From the NCBI RefSeq assembly GCF_000024885.1, contig NC_013512.1, positions 434,001 through 498,000 on the forward strand: a stretch of DNA of 64,000 nucleotides, written 5' to 3'. The position numbers and the translations under genes were made by a program. The notes under the pieces were generated by a model. The model did no database searches. It was not told the origin of the DNA and worked only from the letters and a program-made list of their open reading frames with translations. The stretch is from Sulfurospirillum deleyianum DSM 6946 (lineage in GTDB: Bacteria; Campylobacterota; Campylobacteria; Campylobacterales; Sulfurospirillaceae). Shown here one piece after another: positions 14,757 through 23,393 of the stretch. The first letter of the stretch is position 1. Each line of letters starts with the position of its first letter.

Positions 14757-16097
14757 ATGCTCATCATCATTTTGCTGGTGGCTATTGGTTTTATCGTGCT
14801 TTCTACAAGTAAATGGAAGTTGCACCCGTTCTTGGCATTGCTGATTGCGGCGTATGGTATAGCCTTTAGCGTGGGAATGAAATACCCTGAGATTGCCAAA
14901 ACGATTACCACAGGGTTTGGTGGTATTTTGGCGTATATTGGGATTGTTATCGTGCTTGGAACCATTATTGGCGTGGTGCTTGAAAAAAGCGGTGCGGCGG
15001 TGCAAATGGCAAATGTCGTCTTAAAAGTGGTGGGCAAAAGACGTCCTGTATTGGCGATGTCTATCATTGGGTATATTGTCTCGATTCCCGTTTTTTGCGA
15101 CAGTGGTTTTGTTATTTTAAACGCACTTAAACGCTCTATGGTCAAACAGCTTAAAGTCTCAGGGGTTGCTATGAGTGTCGCCCTTGCGACAGGATTGTAT
15201 GCGACCCATACGCTCGTTCCTCCCACGCCTGGTCCTATTGCTGCAGCGGGTAACTTGATGGTGGGAAATTTAGGTTTTGTGATTGTGGTGGGACTTTTTG
15301 TTGCTGTTTTTACCATGTTAGCGGGATATTTTTGGGCAATGAAACAAGGTAAACGCTATACCAGCGGGGAAGACCTTGATGTGGATTTGGAAAAAGATGA
15401 CGATGTCCTTGCCAAATACGGGGAACTTCCTAGTGCCTTCAAATCTTTTGCGCCTATCTTTATTCCTGTCCTTTTGATGGCAATGGAAAGCATTGTTAAA
15501 CTCTCTTTTAAAGATTCAAGCGATATGCTCTGGTATAAAGTCTTTGTTTTCTTAGGTAATCCAGCCAATGCCCTTTTTGTTGGTGTACTGTTTGCCAGTT
15601 TATTGCTACCAAAATGGGATGAAGAGACCCTCTCAGGTTGGGTAGGCGAAGGGGTAAAAAACTCGGGTGAGATTTTGATTATTACAGGTGCGGGTGGCGC
15701 TTTGGGTGCGGTACTTAAAGCCAGTGGTATTGGTGATTATTTAGGGGCGAGCCTTCAAACGCTAAGCCTTGGTATTTTTGTGCCTTTCATCATTTCCGCA
15801 GCCCTTAAAACAGCGCAAGGTTCATCTACAACGGCTTTGGTTGTGACTTCAACCATTATGTATCCGCTTCTAGCAAGTTTGGGTCTGGATAGTGAAATGG
15901 GTAAAGTTTTAACGGTCATGGCGATTGGTGCGGGAGCTTTAACCGTTAGTCACGCTAACGATAGCTTTTTCTGGGTGGTTTCACGCTTTAGCCAAATGGA
16001 CGTTCCCACCGCCTATAAGGCTTACACGATGGCAACTTTAGTTCAAGGTGTTGTGACGATGGGCGTTGTTGCGTTGTTGGCTCTTCTCTTTTTATAG
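14757..16097 (+). CDS. GntP family gluconate/organic acid permease
   Basis: A 446-residue inner-membrane transporter with about 12 hydrophobic segments, HPFLALLIAAYGIAFSVGM near the start and the conserved region CDSGFVILNAL and THTLVPPTPGPIAAAGNL of the GntP family (GntT, GntP, IdnT). The ATG at 14757 is preferred because AGGAG (14748-14752) is correctly spaced from it; an in-frame GTG at 14751 overlaps that site. It is followed by convergent rhlE. No gluconate kinase lies nearby, so the substrate may be gluconate or another hydroxy acid. Confidence 0.85.
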   Translation: MLIIILLVAIGFIVLSTSKWKLHPFLALLIAAYGIAFSVGMKYPEIAKTITTGFGGILAYIGIVIVLGTIIGVVLEKSGAAVQMANVVLKVVGKRRPVLAMSIIGYIVSIPVFCDSGFVILNALKRSMVKQLKVSGVAMSVALATGLYATHTLVPPTPGPIAAAGNLMVGNLGFVIVVGLFVAVFTMLAGYFWAMKQGKRYTSGEDLDVDLEKDDDVLAKYGELPSAFKSFAPIFIPVLLMAMESIVKLSFKDSSDMLWYKVFVFLGNPANALFVGVLFASLLLPKWDEETLSGWVGEGVKNSGEILIITGAGGALGAVLKASGIGDYLGASLQTLSLGIFVPFIISAALKTAQGSSTTALVVTSTIMYPLLASLGLDSEMGKVLTVMAIGAGALTVSHANDSFFWVVSRFSQMDVPTAYKAYTMATLVQGVVTMGVVALLALLFL

Positions 16098-16126
16098 AAG
16101 AGCTCTTACAAAACGCTCAACGCAGG

Positions 16127-16194
16127 AAAGGGCTTTATTAGACTTCTTACAAAACGTATTTTACAAGAACTCTATTTATAAAAGCCCTTTTTCT
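16127..16194 (+). terminator. Possible terminator between gntP-type gene and rhlE
   Basis: AAAGGGCTTT (16127-16136) pairs exactly with AAAGCCCTTT (16181-16190), followed by TTCTC. The loop of 44 bases is long, and the right arm lies in the last codons of rhlE. The loop holds TTATTAGACTTCTT (16135-16148), the same 14 bases as the inverted end of the MITE-like element (10142-10155). Confidence 0.3.
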
Positions 16195-17399
16195 CTTAAC
16201 TTATCTTTTTTACTTTTTCGCTTCCCTTTGATAGGAGCGTTTCCTTTCTCTTTTTGAATCGCCTCGCCTACGAGTTCAAACCCTTTTATCTGCTCTTTAG
16301 TAAGCTTCAAGGCGCATCTTTTCTCTATCAATGCAAAATGTGCTTTATCCTCATGGTCAATCAATGAAATCGCCAAACCCTCTTTTCCCGCCCTGCCTGT
16401 TCGCCCAATACGGTGGATATAATCCTCACTGGAGCGAGGCAAATCAAAATTAATCACACAACTGACATCATCAATATCCAGTCCACGTGAAGCAATATCG
16501 GTGGCAAATAACACACGAATTTTTCGCTCTTTAAACGATTGAAGTGTCCACGTTCTATCTTCTTGAGCCAAATCACCGTGAAAGGATTCGGCGAGAAAAC
16601 TGTGTTTACGAAACTTCACGGCGATATTATCAGCGGCACGCTTATTTGCCATAAAAACCAACACCAAATCCCAATCATTTTCACGCAGTAACTCACGCAA
16701 AAGCGGTGCACGATTTTCTTTATTGACCTCAATAACTCTTTGCGTAATTCGTTGTAGCGTTGGTGCTTCGGCTTCAATGCTCACTTCTATCGCACATGGG
16801 GTAATTCGTGAAGCAATGCGTTGCATTTTTTCAGGATAGGTCGCTGAGAAGAGAAGATTTTGACGTTTTTGAGGTAAGGATTCAAGAATCAATCCCAACT
16901 CCTGCTCAAAGCCTAAATCGAGCATTTTATCGGCTTCATCAAGGACGAAAAAGCTAACACGAGAGAGGTCCATCTGCTTTTTATTTAAAATATCCAGTAA
17001 ACGTCCAGAGGTTGCCACAACGATATCACACCCTTTTTGAATCTCTAAGAGCTGTTCGCCTATCTTCTCCCCACCAATCACACTCACCACTTTTGGCTTT
17101 ACATGTAAAAAAGAACTCAGTGCCACAAACGCCTCTGCCACTTGAACACACAGCTCTCGTGTTGGCGTTAAAACAAGCACTCGTATCCTAGCTTTTCCCT
17201 CGTGCGTTTGTGCGCTCCAGTTCTCCAAAATAGGCAAAACAAACGAAGCGGTTTTGCCACTGCCTGTGTGTGCCTTAGCGACAATATCTTTGTGTTCGAG
17301 TACAAGAGGAATCACGCTTTGTTGAATGGGAGTAGGGTGTGTAAATCCCAGAGCATGAACTGCTTTTTGAAGCGGTGATGAGAGGTGTGAAAATGGCAT
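16176..17399 (-). CDS. rhlE: DEAD-box RNA helicase (RhlE type)
   Basis: A 407-residue RNA helicase with all family motifs in order: Q motif (FTHPTPIQ), motif I (AHTGSGKT), Ia (PTRELCVQ), II (DEAD within FVLDEADKMLDLGF), III (FSATYP), IV/V (ATDIASRGLD) and VI (HRIGRTGRAG). The C-terminal tail is basic and ends soon after the core, as in RhlE proteins. It unwinds RNA at the cost of ATP and is likely to act in ribosome assembly, RNA decay or cold adaptation. It is convergent with the permease gene. Confidence 0.93.
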   Translation of the reverse strand: MPFSHLSSPLQKAVHALGFTHPTPIQQSVIPLVLEHKDIVAKAHTGSGKTASFVLPILENWSAQTHEGKARIRVLVLTPTRELCVQVAEAFVALSSFLHVKPKVVSVIGGEKIGEQLLEIQKGCDIVVATSGRLLDILNKKQMDLSRVSFFVLDEADKMLDLGFEQELGLILESLPQKRQNLLFSATYPEKMQRIASRITPCAIEVSIEAEAPTLQRITQRVIEVNKENRAPLLRELLRENDWDLVLVFMANKRAADNIAVKFRKHSFLAESFHGDLAQEDRTWTLQSFKERKIRVLFATDIASRGLDIDDVSCVINFDLPRSSEDYIHRIGRTGRAGKEGLAISLIDHEDKAHFALIEKRCALKLTKEQIKGFELVGEAIQKEKGNAPIKGKRKSKKDKLREKGLL

Positions 17400-17526
17400 C
17401 TATCTGTTTCCTTGAAGTCTTTATGCCATTGTACGATAATCTAAAAGAGTTTGAAAGGTTAAGAGGGCTTTACATGTAAAAATAAAGTCAAGCCCACTTC
17501 TAAGCGTCTAAAAAGAACGTGATGAA

Positions 17527-17961
17527 TTAAAAGCTCTCTTTAAAACTGATTTTTTTGACAACAAGATTGTCCAGTTCTATGATCGTGAGATGATCCTCTT
17601 TTTTAGGAAAGTAAGCCAGTGCTTTCTCATCTTCTAAAAGACCGATAGCATAAGGATACTTTTTAAATTTTGGCATCATAAACATGCTCATAACCATACT
17701 AGGAACAGCGGTTGCGTCCATCCAATACAATGCGTTGTTCTCACGAAGATAATTAGGATTGGCTTCTAAAAAGGTCTTAAGAGAAGAGCCTTGCGCTTGG
17801 CTATACGCAATGATAATCTGTTTTGTTTGTGGTGTTACCTGTACGGTTTTCTCAAATTGGTCTTTGATAAGAGGCGCTTGGAAGGTAGAGCCTTCTTGAA
17901 GTGTACTTGCCCACAAACCTAGAGGGAGAAGAAAAAAACAAAGGGTAGAGAGAAATTTCAT
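17527..17961 (-). CDS. Exported protein of unknown function
   Basis: A 144-residue protein with a clear signal peptide (MKFLSTLCFFLLPLGLWA, cleavage near residue 18). The mature part has the rhythm of a thioredoxin-like fold (FEKTVQVTPQTKQIIIAYSQAQG, then VPSMVMSMFMMPKF with the proline typical of the cis-Pro loop) but no CxxC motif. So it may be a redox-inactive periplasmic thioredoxin-fold protein; this assignment is tentative. Confidence 0.65.
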   Translation of the reverse strand: MKFLSTLCFFLLPLGLWASTLQEGSTFQAPLIKDQFEKTVQVTPQTKQIIIAYSQAQGSSLKTFLEANPNYLRENNALYWMDATAVPSMVMSMFMMPKFKKYPYAIGLLEDEKALAYFPKKEDHLTIIELDNLVVKKISFKESF

Positions 17962-18128
17962 AATGCATCCTTAATAATAAAAATTATTTAATTGTATCTT
18001 TTATAAGTAAATAATATTTTAACAAAAAGATGTTCATGCTTTATCGTTATATGTAACTTTGAAATTTTGATACACTACTACTAAAATATCATAGCTAATG
18101 GTGTGAAAGAATTTAATAAAGGATGTGT

Positions 18129-19184
18129 ATGCCCTGTGTCAAATGCCAATCAATGCCGTTTATCTCTACGAAAAGTGGAGATGTGATTTTGAGTTGTGAG
18201 GTTCCAGAATTGTGTCAAAAATTGGTCGTTTTTTTTAAGGCAAAGTCGATTCGTTATAGTCTTGAAGATGCTTTTACAATGATTGTTATGGTTGATGGGT
18301 TTAAAACATTTTTAGAGTCTTTAACCCAAACCAATATATTTAATAAACTTGAAAAAAGTGGTATTCGTTGTCTTTTTTTGGAGCCTTCTCAGAGCTTAAC
18401 GCCTACGGTTTTACGACAGATGCGAACACTTCAATATTATCATGATGTTATGGGGGCAAATGCTCTTGCTCTTTTGATTGAAAAGGGTGCTTTAACCACG
18501 CATTTTCAACCAATTATTGATTTGAAAAACGATACGATTTACGGATATGAATCACTTGCTCGTGGTGTTAACGATGATGGTTCGCTTGTCTATCCCGATA
18601 CGCTTTTTCGATGGGCAAAAGAGGGCGATATGCTTTTTTATTTGGATAGAGCGTGTAGGGAAACCTCTTTAAAAACAGCAGCAGTGAAAAATATTCATGC
18701 CAAAGTTTTTATCAATTTTATTCCTACGGCGATTTACGACCCAGAACACTGCCTCCAATCAACAGTAAAATGGGCAAATCAATTAGAATTTGACCCTAAA
18801 AATATCATTTTTGAAGTAACAGAGAGTGAATACGTTGAAGATTTAGAACACCTTTCAAAGATTCTTCAATTTTACAAAGCGCAAGGGTTTAATGTTGCTT
18901 TAGACGATGTGGGAAGTGGGTACTCTTCTTTGACGATGATTGCTAAACTTCAGCCTGATATTGTAAAAATCGATCGTCAAATCATTGATAGAATTGATAC
19001 AAATCCAGCCAATCAAGCGGTCTTTAAAGCCATTGTTTCTTTGGCAAAAGAATCACATATTTGTGTATTAGCAGAAGGTGTTGAACGTGTGGAAGAAGTG
19101 GCATATTGCGCTGCAAATGGAGCAGATTTGGCACAAGGGTATTACTTTGGAAGACCTTCAGCGGAGCCTGTTCGAAAATTGTAG
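18129..19184 (+). CDS. EAL-domain cyclic-di-GMP phosphodiesterase
   Basis: The ATG at 18129 is preferred because AAAGGA lies 6 bases upstream; an in-frame ATG at 18123 would abut it. The protein (351 residues) has an N-terminal part of about 110 residues starting MPCVKCQ with closely spaced cysteines, then an EAL domain: YESLARG (EAL signature as ESL), EVTESEYVEDL, LDDVGSGYSS, DIVKIDR, LAEGVER and QGYYFGRP. The metal-binding acidic residues appear intact, so it should cleave c-di-GMP. There is no GGDEF domain. The cysteine cluster may bind metal or sense redox state. Confidence 0.9.
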   Translation: MPCVKCQSMPFISTKSGDVILSCEVPELCQKLVVFFKAKSIRYSLEDAFTMIVMVDGFKTFLESLTQTNIFNKLEKSGIRCLFLEPSQSLTPTVLRQMRTLQYYHDVMGANALALLIEKGALTTHFQPIIDLKNDTIYGYESLARGVNDDGSLVYPDTLFRWAKEGDMLFYLDRACRETSLKTAAVKNIHAKVFINFIPTAIYDPEHCLQSTVKWANQLEFDPKNIIFEVTESEYVEDLEHLSKILQFYKAQGFNVALDDVGSGYSSLTMIAKLQPDIVKIDRQIIDRIDTNPANQAVFKAIVSLAKESHICVLAEGVERVEEVAYCAANGADLAQGYYFGRPSAEPVRKL

Positions 19185-19186
19185 GA

Positions 19187-19219
19187 AGAGAGCCTTGAAA
19201 ATGGCTCTCTTATTTTTTA
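19187..19219 (+). terminator. Terminator after the EAL gene
   Basis: AGAGAGCC (19187-19194) pairs with GGCTCTCT (19203-19210), followed by TATTTTTT. A standard Rho-independent terminator shape, 2 bases past the stop codon. Confidence 0.75.
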
Positions 19220-19229
19220 CATGTAACGA

Positions 19230-20564
19230 TTATTGAGCAGGTTTATTTATCAACAACTGATCCAAATCCGTTGCCATATCTCCTGTCAAATGCAAGTTAA
19301 AGTGTTCTTGTAAAAATTCAAAAATATCTTCATTGACAAATTGGGGTGGTTTTGGTCCAAGATAGATGTTTTTAATGCCAAGGCTAAAGAGCGCTAAAAG
19401 AATAAGAACCGCTTTTTGCTCCATCCAGCTTAGAACAATCGAAACAGGTAAATCATGGATTGTTACACCCAAAGCGTCTGCAAGAGCGATAGCAATATGC
19501 ACAGCGCCGTTACTATCATTGCACTGACCTAAGTCTAAGTAGCGAGGAATTTCCGTTCCCTCAACCACACCAAAGTCGATGTCGTTAAATCTAAATTTAC
19601 CACAGCTAGAGGTTAAAATCACGCAGTCATTGGGGAGGCTTTCTGCCATAGTTCGAAAGTATTCGCCACCACTTCCTGGAGCGTCACACCCTGCAATCAC
19701 AAAAAATTGTTTGATTTTACCTGCTTTGATGGCATCAAGAATTTGTGGAGCAAGACCCAAAATGGTTTTGTAGTGGTGACCTGTCACGAGTGTTTCATCG
19801 CTATCAAATCCTATAACATCTGGCAAAGCAAGTGTTTGAGCGATCACTTCACTAAAATCATTATGATGAATTTTCTTACCCTCTTTAATGCCCACGATGT
19901 CATAGGTGTAAAGTCTATCAACATAGGTTGAAGTTGATTTTGGAGGTACGATACAGTTGGTATTGACGATAATCGTCCCGCCCCATTTTTCAAACAATTT
20001 AGTTTGGTCAAACCATGACTTACCGATGTTACCTTTGAGATGAGCGTACTTTCTCAGTTCTGGGTAACCATGCGCAGGAATCATCTCTGAGTGCGTATAG
20101 ATATTGATGCCTTTGCCTTCTGTTTGTTTAAGAAGTTCTAAGAGCATATCGAGGTTGTGACCACTCACTAAGATAGCTTTACCTTCTGCTTTGTTTTGAG
20201 AGATACGCACAGGCGTTGGAACACCAAGGTGAGAGGTGTGAGCATCACTTAAGATATCCATCATTTTTACACCCGCAGAGCCGATTTTCATCAGTTGAGC
20301 GATGTGGTCGTCAAAGTTGAAGTTGACATTGGTCAGTGTAAAGTAAAGCGTCTCAGCGATGACATCATCGACCTCTTTGGTATTGGCGCCAAATTCATTG
20401 GCATGTCCTCTATACGCACTAAGTCCTTTAAGACCGTAAATCATAATATCTTGAAGCTTTGCTAGATTCGCATCTTTACCACACGTACCCACTTCTTGAC
20501 CTTTAGAACCACAGCCACCGATTGCGCTCATTGAGCATTGATCACAAAACATGTTTAAAGACAT
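19230..20564 (-). CDS. hcp: Hybrid cluster protein / hydroxylamine reductase, short form
   Basis: A 444-residue Hcp. The N-terminal cysteine set (CDQCSM...GGCG...GTCGK) binds the [4Fe-4S] cluster, and the C-terminal half carries the hybrid-cluster ligands in GCDAPGSGGEYF, LTSSCGKFRF and LGQCNDSNGA. Length is about 100 residues below the 550 of E. coli Hcp, the deletion following the N-terminal domain, which fits the class III forms of anaerobes. Hcp reduces nitric oxide or hydroxylamine under nitrosative stress. An FNR-like box lies 56 bases before the start. Confidence 0.93.
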   Translation of the reverse strand: MSLNMFCDQCSMSAIGGCGSKGQEVGTCGKDANLAKLQDIMIYGLKGLSAYRGHANEFGANTKEVDDVIAETLYFTLTNVNFNFDDHIAQLMKIGSAGVKMMDILSDAHTSHLGVPTPVRISQNKAEGKAILVSGHNLDMLLELLKQTEGKGINIYTHSEMIPAHGYPELRKYAHLKGNIGKSWFDQTKLFEKWGGTIIVNTNCIVPPKSTSTYVDRLYTYDIVGIKEGKKIHHNDFSEVIAQTLALPDVIGFDSDETLVTGHHYKTILGLAPQILDAIKAGKIKQFFVIAGCDAPGSGGEYFRTMAESLPNDCVILTSSCGKFRFNDIDFGVVEGTEIPRYLDLGQCNDSNGAVHIAIALADALGVTIHDLPVSIVLSWMEQKAVLILLALFSLGIKNIYLGPKPPQFVNEDIFEFLQEHFNLHLTGDMATDLDQLLINKPAQ

Positions 20565-20619
20565 TTTTTATCCTCTTTCAAAATTTTCGACATCTTAGCA
20601 AGACGAAAAGAGAAAAACA

Positions 20620-20633
20620 TTGATTTGCCTCAA
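20620..20633 (-). promoter_or_regulatory. FNR/CRP-type binding site upstream of hcp
   Basis: On the hcp strand the sequence is TTGAGGCAAATCAA, one base from the FNR consensus TTGATNNNNATCAA. It lies 56 bases before the hcp start codon, a usual activator position. The regulator may be an FNR, NssR or HcpR type protein; none is in the window. Confidence 0.6.
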
Positions 20634-20672
20634 GCAAAAGTAAAAAAGAGTTTGGAAGTATCTCCATTGTTT

Positions 20673-20709
20673 ATAGCGCATCACTTTTTAAAATTAAAAA
20701 CATCGTCAT
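20673..20709. repeat. Partial second copy of the MITE-like repeat
   Basis: 37 bases (core CATCACTTTTTAAAATTAAA) match 10025-10061 with two mismatches. The bases just before (AAGAGTTTGGAAGTATC) also recall the other copy. The end arms are not seen here, so this is a decayed or partial copy in the intergenic region between hcp and the porin. Confidence 0.6.
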
Positions 20710-20864
20710 CTATTCTTTTACATGTAAACTAAGTGTGTTACGCTTGAATCTTGAAAAAATCGTTACAAAATGATTTCAAAGAGGCTTTTTCCTGAAGGAT
20801 TTATTGTAATTTAGAAAATTTTGTGATAGACTTTCCATGCCTTTAAAAAATTCAAGGAGACAAT

Positions 20865-22163
20865 ATGAAATTAGCTAAACTTAGCTTGGCGGCTATGGTA
20901 GTTGCAGGTCTTGCATCTAGCTCTTTTGCGGCAGATACATTGGCTGACGCATTCAAAAACGGAAAAGTAAAAGGTGAGATCAAAGCATGGTATTTTGACA
21001 AAACAGTTGAAACTGAAACTAAAACTGCAGATGATGAATATGCTAATGTACTTGCATTAGGTCTTGAGCTTAATTATGTAACTGATAGCTTGTATGGCTT
21101 CTATGCAGGTGCGACATTTCAAGGTGCGTCACAACCATGGATTGAAGATGATGCAAAAGCAAGATTTGATAAAGAAATGCATACAAGCGGTGCAGTGCTC
21201 TCTGAAGCATACTTAGGATATAAAATTGGCAAAACCAATGCAAAAATTGGTCGCCAGTACATTTCTACTCCATTAGTAAATGGTTCTGGTTCACGTATTT
21301 TTAAAGAGTCATTTGAAGGTGTGACTGTTGTCAATACTGATATTCCTCAAACAACATTAATCGCTGGTTATGTCAATAAATTTCAAGGTAGAACAAGTGT
21401 TGTTTCTGATAATGGTGATGGTGATGCTCCAACATTTGAAAAAAGAGCAGTATTTAACGGTTTTGATGTAGCTGATTTTGATGGTGCTTATACCGCAGCA
21501 ATTATCAATAAATCAATTACAGGTTTAACCTTAACAGCACAATATGGAGTGTTTAAAGATGTTGAAGCATCCCCTACCGCAATTGCTGATGCTGATGTAT
21601 ACTACACAGAGGCAAACTATGTTCTTCCAGTTGCAGGCTTTAAACTAGGTTTTGATGCAAACTACAGAGGTTCACGCACTGACACTGGGTTAGATGCTAA
21701 GAATCTTGAAGGTGATATGTTCGGTGCGCGTGTATCTATTAAAGATCTTGCAGGTTTTGGTGCATCATTTGCAGCAACAACAACTGATAGTAATGATAAC
21801 GTTATTCTTGGTATGGGTAATGGACCATCTTCTTATACAGGTACACTCATCCGTGCAAGTGCAGAAACAGCTAAATTAAACACAGATGCGTATCTTTTTA
21901 CTGCAACCTATGATTTTAGTAAATTAGGTGCTACAGGTCTTGGTGTTTTAGCGCAATACGGTAAAATTGAACAAGAGAAAACAGGAACACTAAGAACTGC
22001 TGATACAGAATTAACTTCATATGCTGCGGCAGTTACTTATGACGTAGCAGCGCTTAAGGGTCTTTCTTTAGCTCTTCAATATGAGACTCAAGAGAAAGAT
22101 ACAGATGGTGCTAGCAAAGATGACACTGATGAGTTAAGATTTTTGGCAAACTACAAATTCTAA
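20865..22163 (+). CDS. Outer-membrane porin, paralogue 1
   Basis: A 432-residue porin with signal peptide MKLAKLSLAAMVVAGLASSSFA (cleaved after Ala22) and a beta-barrel body of alternating hydrophobic strands that ends in phenylalanine (NYKF), the outer-membrane signature. The order of conserved patches (SEAYLGYKIGKTNAKIGRQYI, FEGVTVVNTDIPQTTLIAGYV) matches the second porin at 23516. It belongs to the Campylobacterota OprD/major-outer-membrane-porin type and should allow diffusion of small solutes. A strong terminator follows, so it is probably monocistronic. Confidence 0.88.
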   Translation: MKLAKLSLAAMVVAGLASSSFAADTLADAFKNGKVKGEIKAWYFDKTVETETKTADDEYANVLALGLELNYVTDSLYGFYAGATFQGASQPWIEDDAKARFDKEMHTSGAVLSEAYLGYKIGKTNAKIGRQYISTPLVNGSGSRIFKESFEGVTVVNTDIPQTTLIAGYVNKFQGRTSVVSDNGDGDAPTFEKRAVFNGFDVADFDGAYTAAIINKSITGLTLTAQYGVFKDVEASPTAIADADVYYTEANYVLPVAGFKLGFDANYRGSRTDTGLDAKNLEGDMFGARVSIKDLAGFGASFAATTTDSNDNVILGMGNGPSSYTGTLIRASAETAKLNTDAYLFTATYDFSKLGATGLGVLAQYGKIEQEKTGTLRTADTELTSYAAAVTYDVAALKGLSLALQYETQEKDTDGASKDDTDELRFLANYKF

Positions 22164-22182
22164 TTTGTACAATGTTTACATC

Positions 22183-22212
22183 TTAGAGGGTGGCACTCGC
22201 CACTCTCTTTTT
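22183..22212 (+). terminator. Terminator of porin 1
   Basis: AGAGGGTGGC (22183-22192) pairs with GCCACTCTCT (22197-22206) around ACTC, followed by a run of seven T: a textbook Rho-independent terminator. Confidence 0.88.
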
Positions 22213-22303
22213 TTATTTCCCAAAATAGGGGTCAGGGCTTTACTTTACACTTTTAGTCACTATTGAAGTTAAAACTGCTCTCTCTTTTTGCACCATAGTA
22301 TGC

Positions 22304-22309
22304 TATAAT
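22304..22309 (+). promoter_or_regulatory. -10 box of the first toxin-antitoxin pair
   Basis: TATAAT in TGCTATAATTGC, 31 bases before the antitoxin start. No clear -35. Partial symmetry (ATAGTATGCTATAAT) around it could be the antitoxin operator. Confidence 0.55.
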
Positions 22310-22339
22310 TGCAGATACATTACACTACAAGGCACTACA

Positions 22340-22567
22340 ATGAAAAAAGCCATTAACATTCGTTTGGATGAAAACCTCATCCATGAAATAGATGCTTATG
22401 CAAAAGAGTTAGATAGAACACGTACGTATATTATTGAAAAAGCGGTGGGAGGTTATTTCGATACTTTAGATGAGATGATTTCCGATAAACGCATCGATGA
22501 AATTAAAAGTGGTCACATGGAAGTTTTTACCTTAGAAGAGACTGCAAAACGCTTAGGACTTCGTTAA
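22340..22567 (+). CDS. Ribbon-helix-helix antitoxin (first pair)
   Basis: A 75-residue protein of the RHH/CopG type: beta strand KKAINIRLDENLIHEID, helix AKELDRTRTYIIEKAVGGYFD, then a C-terminal toxin-binding tail. The toxin gene starts directly after its stop codon. It should bind its own promoter and neutralise the RelE-like toxin. ParD- and RelB-like names both fit such short proteins. Confidence 0.85.
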   Translation: MKKAINIRLDENLIHEIDAYAKELDRTRTYIIEKAVGGYFDTLDEMISDKRIDEIKSGHMEVFTLEETAKRLGLR

Positions 22568-22819
22568 GTGTATCAGATTATTGTTCCAAACATTGTGCTA
22601 AAAGAACTTGAAAATATTGACAAAATAAATCAATTACACATATTTGAAAAAATTAAAGAGTTAGAAGAAGGCAATTTTTCAAACGATAAAGCACTCAAAG
22701 GTAAATACAAAGGTAAATTTCGAAAAAGAGCGGGGAATTACCGCATTATTTACCTTAAAGAGAATGATTTGGTGTTGATTACACTGGTGCGTATTGCACA
22801 TAGAAGCGAAGTCTATTAA
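22568..22819 (+). CDS. RelE/ParE-family toxin (first pair)
   Basis: An 83-residue protein starting with GTG immediately after the antitoxin stop. It shows the RelE/ParE pattern: YQIIVPNIVLKELENID, KIKELEEGNF, LKGKYKGKFRKRAGNYRIIY and LVRIAHRSEVY with the terminal His-Arg and Tyr. RelE-type toxins cut mRNA on ribosomes; ParE-type ones block gyrase. The R..YRI pattern and HR.....Y end are closer to RelE. Confidence 0.85.
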   Translation: MYQIIVPNIVLKELENIDKINQLHIFEKIKELEEGNFSNDKALKGKYKGKFRKRAGNYRIIYLKENDLVLITLVRIAHRSEVY

Positions 22820-22872
22820 TCATGAAAGGGTAACCGTCGTGAAAATTACTTACACTCTGGAAAGATGAGAAC

Positions 22873-22906
22873 ATACTTTTAGCACCTTCTAAAAGTATGG
22901 TATAAT
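22873..22906 (+). promoter_or_regulatory. Promoter and operator of the second toxin-antitoxin pair
   Basis: ATACTTTTAG (22873-22882) is exactly inverted as CTAAAAGTAT (22889-22898), just before a TATAAT box at 22901-22906. An inverted repeat overlapping the -35 region is the expected autoregulation site of the ribbon-helix-helix antitoxin encoded next. Confidence 0.65.
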
Positions 22907-22933
22907 ATGGTAATTTGGCATAAGGATAGTAAA

Positions 22934-23149
22934 ATGACTAAAAAAATAACGATAACTTTGGAAGAAAATCTTATTGATGAATTGGGTCTGGTTGCGCTTG
23001 AGAGTGGAAAGAAAAAAGCTCAAGTGATTCGTGAAGCTTTACAAGAGTACTTTGACGTGCAATCTATCAGTAAAACGGTGCAAGAGTATAAAATGGGAAC
23101 ATTAAAACCTCTTTCACATCACGATATAAGGATTGAACTTGGCTTATGA
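22934..23149 (+). CDS. Ribbon-helix-helix antitoxin (second pair)
   Basis: A 71-residue protein when started at the ATG 22934, which has AAGGAT at good distance and gives the normal N-terminus MTKKITITLEENLIDEL; an upstream in-frame start at 22907 lies in the promoter. The strand-helix-helix pattern with KKAQVIREALQEYFD is that of CopG/RHH proteins. Its 3' end overlaps the toxin gene by 17 bases, so the two are translationally coupled. Confidence 0.85.
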   Translation: MTKKITITLEENLIDELGLVALESGKKKAQVIREALQEYFDVQSISKTVQEYKMGTLKPLSHHDIRIELGL

Positions 23150-23393
23150 AATTGTTTATGACCCAAAGGTGCTTAAACAACTCAAAAAGTTAGACAAAGA
23201 GATAGCCTCTTTGATACTCGATGGCATAGAATCTTTTGCATCAAATCCTGTTTTGACCAAAATCAAAAAACTCAAAACACCTTTTGATGGAGCATATAGA
23301 CTGAGAATAGGTGATTATAGAGTTATTTTTTACCACGAAGAAAATCTCATGCTTATTTCTAAAGTGGCACATCGAAAAGATGTTTACATGTAA
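23133..23393 (+). CDS. RelE-family toxin (second pair)
   Basis: An 86-residue RelE-type protein: YEIVYDPKVLKQLKKLDKE, KIKKLKTPFDGAYRLRIGDYRVIFYHE and ISKVAHRKDVY, with the conserved RLR.GDYRV core and HR...Y end. The likely start is TTG at 23133, inside the antitoxin gene; no ATG fits the frame. The stop codon is part of a TTACATGTAA palindrome (23384-23393). Not closely similar to the first toxin, so this is a second system rather than a fresh duplication. Confidence 0.87.
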   Translation: MNLAYEIVYDPKVLKQLKKLDKEIASLILDGIESFASNPVLTKIKKLKTPFDGAYRLRIGDYRVIFYHEENLMLISKVAHRKDVYM

